64,000 bases of DNA from the NCBI RefSeq assembly GCF_002863865.1, contig NZ_CP022684.1, positions 434,001-498,000 of the forward strand. Reading direction: 5' to 3'. The notes under the pieces are model-generated. The model was not told where the DNA came from. It did not search any database and saw only the letters and a program-made list of their open reading frames with translations. Both the position numbers and the translations under genes were made by a program. Below, piece by piece: positions 25,068 through 38,300 of the stretch. Origin of the DNA: Ketobacter alkanivorans. GTDB lineage: Bacteria > Pseudomonadota > Gammaproteobacteria > Pseudomonadales > Ketobacteraceae. The first letter of the stretch is position 1, and each line of letters starts with the position of its first letter.

Positions 25068-26309
25068 CATGGATCGCTCAATGATTTCCAACCCTAAGCT
25101 CAGCTCATCCATGGTAACAGTCAGTGGTGGAAGCAATTTCAGAACCTGCCCTTTCCGGCCTGCATTCTCAATAATCAAGCCTGCGTCGAAACAGTTCTCC
25201 GTGATCACGTCGATTAGCTTCTCATTCTTCAGTGGTGATAAATCCACACCCCAAATCAACCCCAAACCGCGCAGCTCCATGCGAGGGTCAACCCTCTCAA
25301 TGATGGCGGCAAGCTCACAACCAACGAATGCTGACTTTTCCTCTACCTGTTTTGGAATGTTCAATTGTTCGAAAAGCTCTATACCAGCAACACCACTGAC
25401 AAAAGCCAGCTGATTGCCACGGAACGTACCGTTATGCTCTCCCGGCAGCCACTTATCCAGCTCCGGCTTTAACAACACAATGGCCAATGGCAGGCCGCTT
25501 CCACTGATGGACTTTGAAAGGGTAACAATATCGGGGACAATGCCAGCACGCTCAAAACTGAAGAACCCGCCTGAACGTCCACAGCCGACCTGTATATCAT
25601 CCACAATCATCAGGATGTCGTGTTTATCACACAGCGCCCTGATTTTTTGCAACCATTCAACAGGAGCGACCACCACACCGCCTTCGGCCTGTATAGTTTC
25701 CAGCACCATGGCAGCAGGTTTATCAACACCAGAGCTGGTATCAGACAATACGGCATCAATATAAGCGATCGTATCGATGTCCTTCATTGCGCCGAACGGA
25801 TACGGCATGAAGGTAACATCCGGCAGAGCCGTACTTGCTCCTTTGCGATTGTAAGCGTTACCGGTACAAGCCAACGCTCCCAGAGTCATGCCATGGTAAC
25901 CACCCTGAAATGCAAAGATGTTACGTCGACCTTTAACCTTACGAGCAATCTTGAGGGCAGCTTCTACAGCATTGGTTCCGGTGGGGCCGCAAAACTGAAC
26001 ACGATAATCCAGCTTCCTGGGAATTAGAATCCGTTCCTGCAACGACTTCAGAAAATGCCCCTTGGCATCGGTATACATGTCCAAGCCATGCAAAATACCA
26101 TCCTGCTGGAGATACTCGATGAGACGTTGCTTAACCAAATCAGGGTTATGCCCGTAATTCAGAGCGCCCGCACCAGCAAAGAAATCCAGATAGCGAGTGC
26201 CATCTTCACAGTGGATATGCGCACCCTTGGCTTTGGTAAATACTTTAGGAAAAGCCCGACAATAGGAACGCACTTCGGATTCATACTGCTGAAACACATC
26301 AATTAGCAT
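25053..26309 (-). CDS. L-2,4-diaminobutyrate:2-oxoglutarate aminotransferase (EctB/PvdH family)
   Basis: A 418-residue class III PLP aminotransferase. Motifs: DFFAGAGALNYGHN near residue 42, FCGPTGTNAVEAALKIAR, GGYHGMTLGALA, the PLP Asp in IVDDIQVGCGRSG, the Schiff-base Lys266 in TLSKSISG, and the downstream THNGTFRGN-type box (EHNGTFRGNQ). The GPTGTNAVEAA and FRGNQ features match diaminobutyrate aminotransferases (EctB, PvdH), which make Dab from aspartate semialdehyde. An SD (GAGG, six bases) overlaps the NRPS-C stop, eight bases away, so it is the last gene of the NRPS operon. No ectA or ectC is adjacent, so Dab is meant as a peptide building block rather than ectoine; the last NRPS-C module has a Dab-like pocket. 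Confidence 0.86.
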   Translation of the reverse strand: MLIDVFQQYESEVRSYCRAFPKVFTKAKGAHIHCEDGTRYLDFFAGAGALNYGHNPDLVKQRLIEYLQQDGILHGLDMYTDAKGHFLKSLQERILIPRKLDYRVQFCGPTGTNAVEAALKIARKVKGRRNIFAFQGGYHGMTLGALACTGNAYNRKGASTALPDVTFMPYPFGAMKDIDTIAYIDAVLSDTSSGVDKPAAMVLETIQAEGGVVVAPVEWLQKIRALCDKHDILMIVDDIQVGCGRSGGFFSFERAGIVPDIVTLSKSISGSGLPLAIVLLKPELDKWLPGEHNGTFRGNQLAFVSGVAGIELFEQLNIPKQVEEKSAFVGCELAAIIERVDPRMELRGLGLIWGVDLSPLKNEKLIDVITENCFDAGLIIENAGRKGQVLKLLPPLTVTMDELSLGLEIIERSMKKAL

Positions 26310-26317
26310 TCAATGCC

Positions 26318-29300
26318 TCATTCATTATTGTTGTTATCTGATTTAAGCCGCGAAATGATAGCCTGACCCAACGATTCCGCATGTTCACCACGCATCATGG
26401 ACTCATGACCGCCAGGAACAGCGGTAGATTCCAGGGTTGGCATCACCTGTTTCCAGCTATTCCCTGAAGGTTCGCCCGTTACATTATCAGCAGCCGTAAA
26501 ATGATGCACATTTGCGGTAATATTTTCCACTTCATATTGTGATGCAAACGTATGATTTTGTACTGTAACTCGATAGATACACGCGAACTGATCAGCGGGC
26601 ATTTCTTCAGGAATGACACCAGCCTGTCTAGCAACTTGATATAATCGCGCTAGGTAAGCAGTTGAATCAGCGTGATTTTCTCCGCTGGCAACTTGGTCGG
26701 CTCTATCCAGCCCAGTAACAGATGTCACTCCCAATGCTTTAGTCACTATCTCAGATTCTGTAGCCCCAGCAGCACTAAGATGCTGAGGGCTGTACGTGTC
26801 CAGCATCACAACATGGCTAACCACATGCCCTGCGGCCTCAAGCCTCGCTGCTACAGCTATAGCAAGAATCCCACCAAGGGACTGACCAAGCAGGCGATAA
26901 GGCCCGACTGGCTGCTGGTCCATTATGGCTTCCACATATCGGGAAATCATCTCCGCCAGAGAGGGGGCAAGATCCGAATGCCCGTCCAGCCCTTGCGCAC
27001 GTACTCCGTAGACAGAAAACTCAGAGCTTAGTGTCCTGGCAATGTCTGCATAACAAAGCACATCCCCGCCAACCGGGTGAATCATAAATATGGGAGGCTT
27101 TTCACCAACAGCGATGGGCACGATGGGAGAAGCACTATGAGTTTCATCACCCACTAACAATGCCAGCTTCTCGATCGTTTGAGTGGTCAGCAGCGCCGCT
27201 ACCTGTAGTTGGGTACCAAAAGCTTTATTTACCTTGGCCATGATCCGGACCCCGATGAGTGAATGGCCACCAAGCTCGAAGAAATTATCGGTCACGCCGA
27301 TTCGCTCCACGGGCATTAGCGACTCCCAGATCTGGACCAATTGCGCCTCTGCATCGGTTCTAGGGGCGAAGTATTCTGATCCACCCAGTTGCATGGTAAC
27401 GGGCCTTGGCAATGATTTACGGTCGATCTTGCCCGCTGGGGTTAAAGGTAATTTGTCCATAACGACAATGGCAGCCGGGACCATGAAATCGGGCAAGGCG
27501 TCACGTAACAAACTACGCAGTCTCTGCGGCTCCAGTGTTTCACTTTGATCTAATGGCACAACGTACGCTGCAAGCGCTTTGCCGCCAGGCAAATCGTCAC
27601 GGACAATGACGACATTCTCACGCACACCCGGCAAACTTGAGAGTGCAGCTTCAACCTCACCCAATTCGATGCGGAAGCCACGAACTTTTACCTGGTTATC
27701 CACGCGATCCAAATATTCAACGCTACCATCTGCCAGCCAACGACCGAGATCACCGGTTCGGTACATAATGGAACCGACGGCATTAGTGTATGGATCAGTT
27801 ACAAAAGCCTGTGCGGTCTTATCTGGGTTTTTCCAATAACCCTCCCCTACGCCGATACCACCGATACAAATTTCACCCGGAACGCCCGCTGGCACCAGTC
27901 GCAACAACTCATCAACAATATAAACCTTAAGGTTGCCCAGAGGTTTACCAATTGGAACGGACTTCTGTGTAATGGGTAAAGGGGCATTTATGGCACACTG
28001 AATTACATCATCTGCTGCCTCAGTAGGCCCATAAGCATTAACAACAGGCACATCAGGGTAAAGAGCCAGCCAATCATTTACCAGCTCTACAGATACAGCC
28101 TCTCCCGTCGCCATCATCCAGCGCAGCGACGGAAGCCCCCGGTTGATCTCAGGCAAAGAACGCACATACTCCATCAACAATTGGAGGGCAACCGGCACCA
28201 ACTCTACGACGTCAATGTCATTATCCTTCACCAGCTGGAATAGCTTCTTTGAATGAGTAACGTCATCAAGAACAACAACTTTACCTCCTCTGGTTACCGG
28301 GCCGACAAACTGCCATACGGAAATATCAGAAGAAGACGGCGCTGTCTGCAAGAAGCTAAAAGCATCCGAAAATGCCAACACTTCACATTCAGCTTCAATG
28401 TGATTCATCGCCCCATCGTGCCGAACGATCGCACCTTTGGGCAAGCCAGTAGAACCCGAGGTATAGATCATATAGGCTCGACTGCGCGTAGTTATGGGCA
28501 AGTTAGGATTAGCGCTTGACCTTGACTCGATATCGCTCCAGTCACGATCAAGGCACAGCCGAGTAACACCGGCGGAGACAGCGTCAGACTTCTGCAACAA
28601 AGCCACTTCAGTTATCAGAACCGATACTTCGGAGTTTTGGATCATATACTCAATGCGATCGTCAGGATATTTCGGATCCATTGGAACATAGGCACCACCT
28701 GCCTTCATGATGCCGAGTATACCAACCAGAAAATCACGCGAACGATCAGCACACAACCCCACAAGGTCACTCACTTGCACACCCGATTCAATCAGATAGT
28801 GAGCCAGCTTATTAGCTCGAATATTCAGCTCAGAATAGCTATACGATCCATTATCATCGATGATTGCGATATTCTCAGGCATTGCCTGCACCAACATCTC
28901 GAACTTTTGATGCACACACAAACTGAGATCATAATCTCGATGGGTATTATTCCAATTCTCGACAAGCTGCACTCGCTCTGACGCAGAATGTACGGTTTGC
29001 AATTCAGCCAATGTAATTTGAGGATTATCAAGTACCTGTTCGCTCAGGCTTTTGATCCTTTCGAGCATACCAAGATCAGAAAACAGATGCTGATGGTAAA
29101 ACAAATTCAATTTAAGACGGCCAGCAACCTCTGTGACAACAAATTGCACATTATTGGCAGGATCACTCGGGGTACCCTCAGGGCTGTAGGTATCTCCCAG
29201 AAACTCGGACGTGGCAAGAAACTGATAAAAATTGTACATAAAGCCAATACGGCCTTTCGGTGACAACTCTAATTGTTTGCCGATAGAAATCAAACGCTGG

Positions 29301-32300
29301 TCTTTTATGGTTTTCTGATATTGACGAGCGTATTCCAGCACATCAATAAACCGCTGATTCGGAACAAGAGACTGCTTCTCGAATACAAAGGGAATTTCCT
29401 GGATATAACATCCCATAGATTCCGCATGCCCCTTAATCCTGCCTCCCATTGTTTCCTGCAGGGAAAAGTCGCTGTCTGCGCGACAGTATTGCTGAATCAA
29501 ATATCCGAACAGGCATTTGAAGTACAAAGACGGTGTAATTCTGTGTTTGCGACACAGCAATTTAACCTGAGACCAGTGATCCTGCTCAAGCATCAACTCC
29601 CGCGTAATAAAATGCGCGGGAGCAGGAACCGGGGAAGGAACCGTAAACCCGAGCGGCTCAACCGACGCCAATCGCTGCTGCCAGAAATTTAAAACAGGAG
29701 CGGTATCCATAACCATACGGTCATGATTAACAAACTCAGAAAAATCAATAGACTGAATCTTCGCCGTCTGCCCAACAAGGAGCTGGGAATAGGTATTCGC
29801 AAGCTGAAGCCACAACACATTAAGCGAAGCACCATCAAGCAGCGCATGATGCACTGCTGTAACAACAACAAAGTGCTCGTCTTCCAGCACCAGCACGTGG
29901 AAAGTTATCAAATCATCGTTTTGTATGTCGTATGGTTTGTATATCAATTTATTGATGCGGTCGGACAAATCACAATCAGTGATGTGCTCTTGCCTAAGAT
30001 CAATCACATCAACAACAGGACGGCGCTGTTTGAAAACAGCTAAGTAACCCATATCCAGGCAAGCTTTTTCAGCGGCGATGAACTGAGCCCTTAACATAGG
30101 TTGTTGACGGGCTACATCCTCAATTGCGGCAGACCATAAATCAACATCGAGTGGCTTGCGGACATGTATATTCCACCCATGACTGCTTTGTAGCGAGTCG
30201 GGGTTAACTAAACTGTCCAAGAACATATCGTGCTGCATTCTAGAAAGCGGTTGAACGCATTCGCACTCAGCTGGATCAAGCCCAAGCGCCGACAAAAGAT
30301 CGGGTTCTGCTACGATTGAAATATTCGTGAGTGGCTGCTGCAGGTTATCAACGAATTGCTGGCAAACACGCTCAAACCCTTCCAGCAAGAACTCTGCGGT
30401 ATCGTCTTGGAACAAGTCGGTATTATATTCAAGAGACGCGCTGAGCTGGTTCCCATTCAGAGTCAAATTGAGGGTCAAATCAAACTTGGCAGATGCAGTC
30501 TGACCGCCAACCACTTCAATCTCCATGCCGCCGATAGAAGCGTTGCCCACCATCTCCGATGCGTTAAAATCGGCATTATCCAATAGCTGAAAAGCGACTT
30601 GCACCAAAGGCGAATAGGCTGAGCTCCTTGGAATAGATAGATGTTCAACTATTTTATCGACAGGCACATCACCGTTGGAGAAACCATCAAGAACGGTCTG
30701 TTTGACCTGCTGCAATGCACCTTCAATTAGGGGGTTGTTATCAAACTTACTTCTAAATACTAAGCTCTGAATGAAGAACCCTATTATATTTTCAAGCTCG
30801 GGAGCATGACGCCCCAACGATGGCACACCCACAACCACATCTTTTTGCCCGCTGAATCTACTGAGCAAGACCTGCCACGCAAGGAGCGTGGCCATGAACA
30901 ATGTCACACCTTGCTGCTCGCATAGCGCTTTCAATTCCTGTGTTAACACCTCAGGCAGGGCTCGACTAACAGTACTCCCGTTCGTGGTTTGCACCTTGGG
31001 CCTGGGCTTGTCTAACGGAAGATCCAGCAAAATAGGTGCATCGGCAAGCTGCTGACGCCAATACTCTAACTGACTGGCCATGGCCTCATCATCCAGCCAC
31101 TGACGTTGCCAATGAGCAAAATCGGGATACTGAATCATCAACTCCGGCAAGGGAGACGGCTGATCAGACATATAAGCGACATACAATGTCATCAACTCAC
31201 GAAACAACACAACCTGAGATGCGCCATCCGAAATAATGTGATGCATGCAAAGTAGAAGATGCTGTTCATTGGGAGCATTCGAAGTCACAACGACTTTAGC
31301 GCGCATTAAGGGTGCTGCAGTTAAGGCAATGGGATTCTGACTGTTCTGGCGAATAAGGTCATCAAGTCTAATATCCAACTCGGACGGATCAAGTGCGGTA
31401 ATATCCTCTACTTCCAACACAAATTCTGATTCTGAATGAATCAATTGAACAGGGGCACCGTCAGAACCCGCGAGAAATGAAGTCCTCAAGGATTCATGTC
31501 GACGACATAACTCCGAGAAGGCTTTCTGCAATACAGCGCAATCCAACGCACCTTTAATTTTTATGGCAACAGGCATATTGTTTGCCTGAGTACCCGGATT
31601 GAGTTGCTCAAAGAACCATAAGCGCTGCTGACCAAACGAAAGCGGTGCTTGCTCAATGTCAGGGCGACGCGTAATGATGGGGCGTTGGGCGACATGAGCA
31701 CTCTGCTCTAGCTGATGTACGATCTGCCGAATCGTTGGATAATCAAATAGCATCCTAACAGAAATACTGCGTTCAAACAGACGCCCCATACGACTTACAA
31801 GCTGAGTGGCCAATAGTGACTGCCCCCCCAGCGTGAAAAAGTTGTCGGTAACACCCACGCGATCAACCCCTAGAATTGCACTCCATAGCTGACATAATGA
31901 TGCCTCAGCGTCTGTTTCAGGCTGCACATATTCGGCGGTGGAAACAAGCATAAGCTTAGGAAGCGCCTTACGATCGATCTTTCCGTTTGGTGTTAACGGG
32001 AACGCCTCCAAAGCCAACCAAATTTCTGGAATCATGAAAGCGGGCAAGTGATCAGCACAGGCCGCAATGGCTTTGTTTTCCCAATCGCCGGACACATCAG
32101 GCACCACCACCCAAGCAACCAACCTCTGGATACCATTTTCGTCTTTTACTACATCTACAAGGCTATCTTTTACAACTTCGGCATGATTAATAACGGACTG
32201 AATCTCACCCGCTTCAATCCTATAACCACGCAGTTTAACCTGATGATCCCTTCTACCCAAATACTCCACATTACCGTCAACACGATACCGTACTCGATCG

Positions 32301-35300
32301 CCTGTACGATATAATGTACCTTCGTTTGAATAAGGGTTTGGCAGGAAAGACGCCTCTGTTTGTTCCTGGTTGTTAATATACCCTGGGCCAACACCGTCAC
32401 CGGCGATACACAACTCTCCTATAGCGCCTATCGGCAATAATTCCTGTTGATCACCCAACACATACAGTTGCACGTTGTAGTTGGGTCGCCCAATAGGTAA
32501 AGCAGGTGCGTCGTAATCACGATCAACATGAACTGGATACCAAGCAGCAATGTCAGCGCACTCTGTTGGCCCATAGCTATTAATCAACTGACACTTAGAC
32601 TGCCTCAACCAATCAGACAGACGCGGCACATTGATGGGTTCGCCACCCAAAAACAACAAACGAATACTGGACAACCTACCCCAATCCGATCGCTCATCCT
32701 GTAACGCATAAAACGCGCTTGGCGCGCAGTTCAACCATGTAACCTGCTCTTTTTGCAGCAACGTTGTTATTTTCTCTCCGTCAAATTCGGTAAAGTCTGG
32801 AATAACAAGCGCAGCACCACTCAACAATGGCGCAAACAGATTCTTCTGGGTAAGATCAAATCCAACGGCTGAAAGTAGAAGCACCTTATCGGACGCGGTC
32901 ATGTTGAACTCACCGCAATACCAGTTCAACAGGTTCATAGCAGAACGATGATAAGCCCCGGTGCCCTTTGGATTGCCTGTGGACCCTGAAGTGAAGATCA
33001 AGTAAAGAAGTTGCTCAGGCTGAACCGTAACCGGATCAAAGCTTTCAGGCAAAGCGTCAAGACTTTCTAAATGATCTTCCCAAATCAGGGTCGATAAGTT
33101 TGGCGGTAGTACATCAGACAGGTGCTGTTGAGTTACCACCAAATCTGCTTGAGCATTCTCTAGTATGTATTGAATACGCTGGGCAGGATATGATGCATCA
33201 AGCGGAATATACGTAGCACCAGCTTTCAATATGCCGATGATTATCGACATAAGGTGAAGATTTCGGTCTACGCAAAGACCAACACAATCCCCCGCTCTAA
33301 CACCGCGTGCTTGTAATAAATGCGCTACTCGGTTTGAGCTGGCTTGCAATTCAGCGTAGCTGAGCGATTCACCTCCACATATTATCGCCGTTTGTGCAGC
33401 GTGCAAATGGAGAGACGTCGTCAAGGCACGATCTAGGGTTAACTCACGATCGTACTCTCTATCAGTTAGATTCCACTCGATGACTTGCTGATCACGCTCT
33501 TCTTGGGATAGATAATTCAGCGCGCATATAGGCGTATCCGGCTTGGATGACAGCTGCTCTAGTAACGCCACGAAATGACGAGACATTGATTCTATGGTAG
33601 ACCGGCTGAACAGGTCGGTGTTGTATTGTAATGAGCCGCCGAACCCATCTTCGGTATCCCAAAGAGTCATGGTTATTTCATACTTACTGGAATCAACGCC
33701 CGGATCAAAAGGCTCCAGCGATATATCCCCTAGAGTCTCCTGTCCGCCCAGCCCCTGCTGATCCATAGGAATATTCTGATACGCAAGCATGACCTGAAAC
33801 AGCGGGGAACGGCTCATGTCACGTGCTGGATCGATTTCTTCAACAATTTGCTCGAACGGAACCTCCTGATGAGCATACCCATCCAGAAGCGACTGTTTCA
33901 CTCGAACCAGAACATCATTAAAACAGTCACTTGCAGCAACGTCAGCTCGAACTGCAAGCGTGTTAACGAAAAACCCAACCACTTTTTCTAACTCTGAACG
34001 TTCTCGCCCGGCCACAGGGGTGCCCACGCAAAAATCATTCTGCCCAGAGTATTGCCGCAACAAAATAAAGAAACCGCTAAGCAACCCGGCAAACAAAGAC
34101 GCATTCTGCTCAATCGAAAGATGGTGTAACTGACTTCTGGTAACAGCGGGCACTTCAAAACGAACGGTATCACCGTTATATGTTTGAATGGCTGGGCGCC
34201 GGTAATCGGTTGGCAACACCAATGGCTCCACACCTGCCAAATTCTGCCGCCAATATCCCATAAGCTGTTCTTGGCGATCTTCGTCAAGATGCAGACGCTG
34301 CCACGTAGAATAATCTGCATATTGGATAGGAAGCCGCTCTAGATAAACCTCCCCATGTAAATCCATTTGAATATATGCATTCCCTAGATCCTGCACCAGG
34401 ATATTCATGGACCATCCATCTGTGACGATGTGATGTATGAGCACTAAAAATATGAATTCGGATTCTGAAAGCTGATAAAGTCTGCAGCGGAAAAGCGGCC
34501 CTGAAGCCAAATCGAATGGTGTCATCAGCTCTACAGCAATGAGACGCTTGGCTTCCTTAAGTATGGCCTGCTCATCCAGCGAGTCTGCTGAAGACGCAAC
34601 ATCAACCAGAGGCAAAGACCAATCCTGCTCAGGCAATATCAATTGATAAGGGCCAACGTCATCTTCTTTGAAAACGGTTCTTAGACCTTCGTGGCGATTC
34701 AACACTTTACTAAGCGCTCGCTCCAGCACATCCGGTTTCAAACTTCCGTTTATTCGCAATATAGAAGGTACACTATAAGCAAGGGATCCAGGTTCGATTT
34801 TGTCTAACAACCACAGTCTCTGCTGAGCAAAAGAAAGTGACAAACGCTGGTTCCGATCAACTCGAATTAGCGGCAAAGCATCGGTATCCGCTGACATCCG
34901 AGAAATCTTGGCTGCCAATGCCGCAATCGTAGGCTCTGCCATAAGATCACGAATAGGCAACACAATGCCTGACCGGCTACGCAGCCGCGCAACGACCTGC
35001 GTTGCCAACAAGGAGTGTCCGCCTAACTCAAAAAAGTTATCAAACACTCCAACTTGATCAAGATGAAGAACTTGCGCCCAGATTTCCGATAGCAACACTT
35101 CATTTTCGTCCCGAGGAGCTACGAATTCGACTTTCCGCTCTAACCAATCGGGGGCAGGCAAGGCTTTCCTATCGATTTTACCGTTAGCAGTGAGTTTGAA
35201 TGCATCGATAAGAACCCAAGAATCAGGCTGCATAAAGACCGGCAGGTTATCTGCACATGCAGATCTCAGCGAATTCAGTATCTGATCCTTATCGCCTGCG

Positions 35301-38300
35301 CCCTCATTGAAAGCAACCCAGGCAACTAACTGATCAATACCTGAAGGAGTCTTAACAACATCAACTAATGACTCTTTCACAGAACTGGTACGGTTGATCA
35401 ACGACTGGATTTCTCCAGCTTCAATGCGATATCCGCGCAGCTTGATCTGGTGATCGCGACGCCCAAGGTAAACAACCTTACCGTCCTCCTCATACCTAAC
35501 CCGGTCACCCGTTCTATAAAGCACTGAGCCTGGCTTGTATGGGTTCTCGACAAAAACTTGCCTCGTAAGATCAGGTTGGTTCAAATATCCGGGGCCAACG
35601 CCTGCGCCGCTAATGCATAATTCACCAACAGCACCGCGAGGCAACAATTCCTGGTGCTCTCCAAGAACATACAGCTCTACGTTGTAATTAGGCCGCCCAA
35701 TAGGTATAGCGCGCTTATTGCCATCTACAGTCAGATCGATCTGATGCCATGCAGCAATATCGGCACATTCCGTTGGGCCATAGCTATTGACCAACTGACA
35801 TTGAGACTGCCGTAACCATGGTTCTAATCTGGACATATTAATGGGCTCGCCGCCCAGAAAAACATACCTAAGCGAACTCAGGTTTGCCCAATCGGATTCA
35901 TTATCCACTAATGGATAAAACGCACTCGGGGCGCAGTTTAGCCACGTAACTTCTTGTGCTGCGATCGTGGAAATAATTTTGGAAGGGTCGAACTCCTGAA
36001 AGTCAGGAATAATAAGACGAGCGCCTGATACCAGTGGGGCAAAAAGGTTCTTCTGCGTCAAATCGAAACCGATAGAGCTTAGCAGCAGCACTCTGTCGCT
36101 GCTGTTCATTCCGAATTGCTCAGTATACCAATTAAGCAGGTTCACTTCACTGCGGTGATATGCGCCGGTCCCTTTCGGGTTACCTGTAGATCCGCTGGTA
36201 TATATTACGTACAGAAGGTCTTCATGTGAGTAGTCAATTGGTTTAAAGCTCGGTGCGCCACTGCACTCTTGCCGCCAGGTTTGAATGTTTCCGATATCCA
36301 ATACATTGACATCATTCGGGATATTACGAACTAGATGAGCAAGTGAAAGAATGATTTTGATTTCCGACTGGTCACATATATAACGAATGCGCTCTTCTGG
36401 GTAATTACCATCTATCGGAACATAAACCGCGCCAAGCCTCAACACACCCAAGATAGCTGACATCAAGTGAAGGTTTCTGTCCAACACCACACCAACAAAA
36501 TCACCACGGCCGACTCCAGAATCTGCCATCTGTTTAGCAATACTATCGACACAGTTACTCAACTCTGCGAAGGTAAGGCTACTACCACCTTGAACAACCG
36601 CAATGTCGTTAGTGCACCTTGCCGCACACTGATCAAAAAGTGCCTCAACCCGTTGCTCTATATTATGGTTGGTGGAAGTCTGATTCCATTCGATTACCTG
36701 TTGGTTTACCTCACGCTGACCCAACACACCTATACTAAATAGCGGTGAATTGGGATTGCTGAAGGCGTTCTCACAAAACTCGATGAAGTGATTAATGAAT
36801 TGATGAGCCGACTCCGAAGAAAACAAATCAGTATTGTAGGTAAAACTCCCCCCCAATCTGTTGTTCTCAGGCCATAGCGTGAGGGTCTGTTCAAACTTTG
36901 CGGTGTCTATATCAAGCTGGAAAGGCTCAAGGCTGATGTCACCAACCTGCGCAGCTGCAAGCCCACCTTCACTTTGGGGCAAGTTTTGATAAGCCAGCAT
37001 CACCTGAAAAATAGGCGATCTACTCATATCGCGGGGCGGATTTAGCTCCTCGACGATTTGCTCGAATGGGACGTCCTGATGCTCAAAACAACGAAGGGCT
37101 CGATCCTTCACTTGTTCAAGTAACGTAACAAATGATTGAGTCGAGTCAGGTGATACACGTATAGCAACCGTGTTCACAAAAAATCCAACGATGCTTTCCA
37201 GCTCAGGCATATCCCTGCCTGCAACTGGGGTTCCTATTGCAAGCTCTTCCTGACCAGAATACCTCTGCAACAAAGCGCCGTAGGCAGCAAGCAACACCAT
37301 AAAATTCGTTGCTTGAAAACGGTTTGCCAATTCATTCAAAGCAGTAGAGGCTGCAACGGACAGCTTGAAATCAATGCTGGCACCGTTAAAAGTCTGGACT
37401 GTGGGCCTCGGATAATCAGTGGGTAGCTCTAGTGCAGGAACATCGACAAGCATGTCGCACCAAAAAGCCACCTTTTCGCTAAGTTGGTCAACAAGCATAT
37501 TGTGTTGCCAAGCGGCAAAATCGGCGTACTGAAGCGGTAGCGGCTGATCATTTAACTGTCCGGACGATGCGATCTGCACATACGCCTCGCCTAACTCCCT
37601 AACCAGCAATCCGTTAGACCAACCATCGGTCACAATATGATGTAACACAACCAGGAGTATGTATTCATTTTGCGAGCGCTGTATCAATGCAGATCTGAAA
37701 AGGGGCCCATTCTCAATATCAAAAGGCAATACAACCTGGGCAGCAACCCGCTGTTTCACCCTGTCTTCGGTATCATCCTGTGCATCAATTTTGGTAAGCG
37801 CCCAATCTCCACAAGGAAGGAAGTGCTGAAATGGCCCCTCCTCATCCTCTTTAAAATATGCTCTTAGCCCCTCGTGCCGATTAACAACATACGCAAATGC
37901 CTGGTCAAGAATTTCGGCATTCAGATTACCTTTAATAGTTACAATGCTGGGAACATGATAAGCGACATTACCTGGCTCTATTCTATCAAGTAACCACACC
38001 CGCTTTTGAGAAGCCGACAAAGGAATACGCTGATCCCTGGAAACAGCAACCAATTCGCCAAGGCTGACGCGTTTCTGGGCCATAGCAACCCGCTGAGACA
38101 GTAGCGCTACAGTGGGATGTAAGATCAAATCACGCAGAGGCAATTCAACTTCGAAGTGCTTTCGAATACGAGACACTATCTGATTTGCAAGCAGCGAATG
38201 GCCACCTAAATCAAAGAAACTGTCATCCACACCAACCTGATCTACCTTGAGCACCTGAACCCAGATCTGGGCTATCAGCTTCTCCGTTTCGTTACGAGGT

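Noticed and set aside
25053..26309. Ectoine biosynthesis (ectABC)
   Set aside because: Only the aminotransferase is present, embedded in the NRPS operon; no acetyltransferase or synthase beside it.
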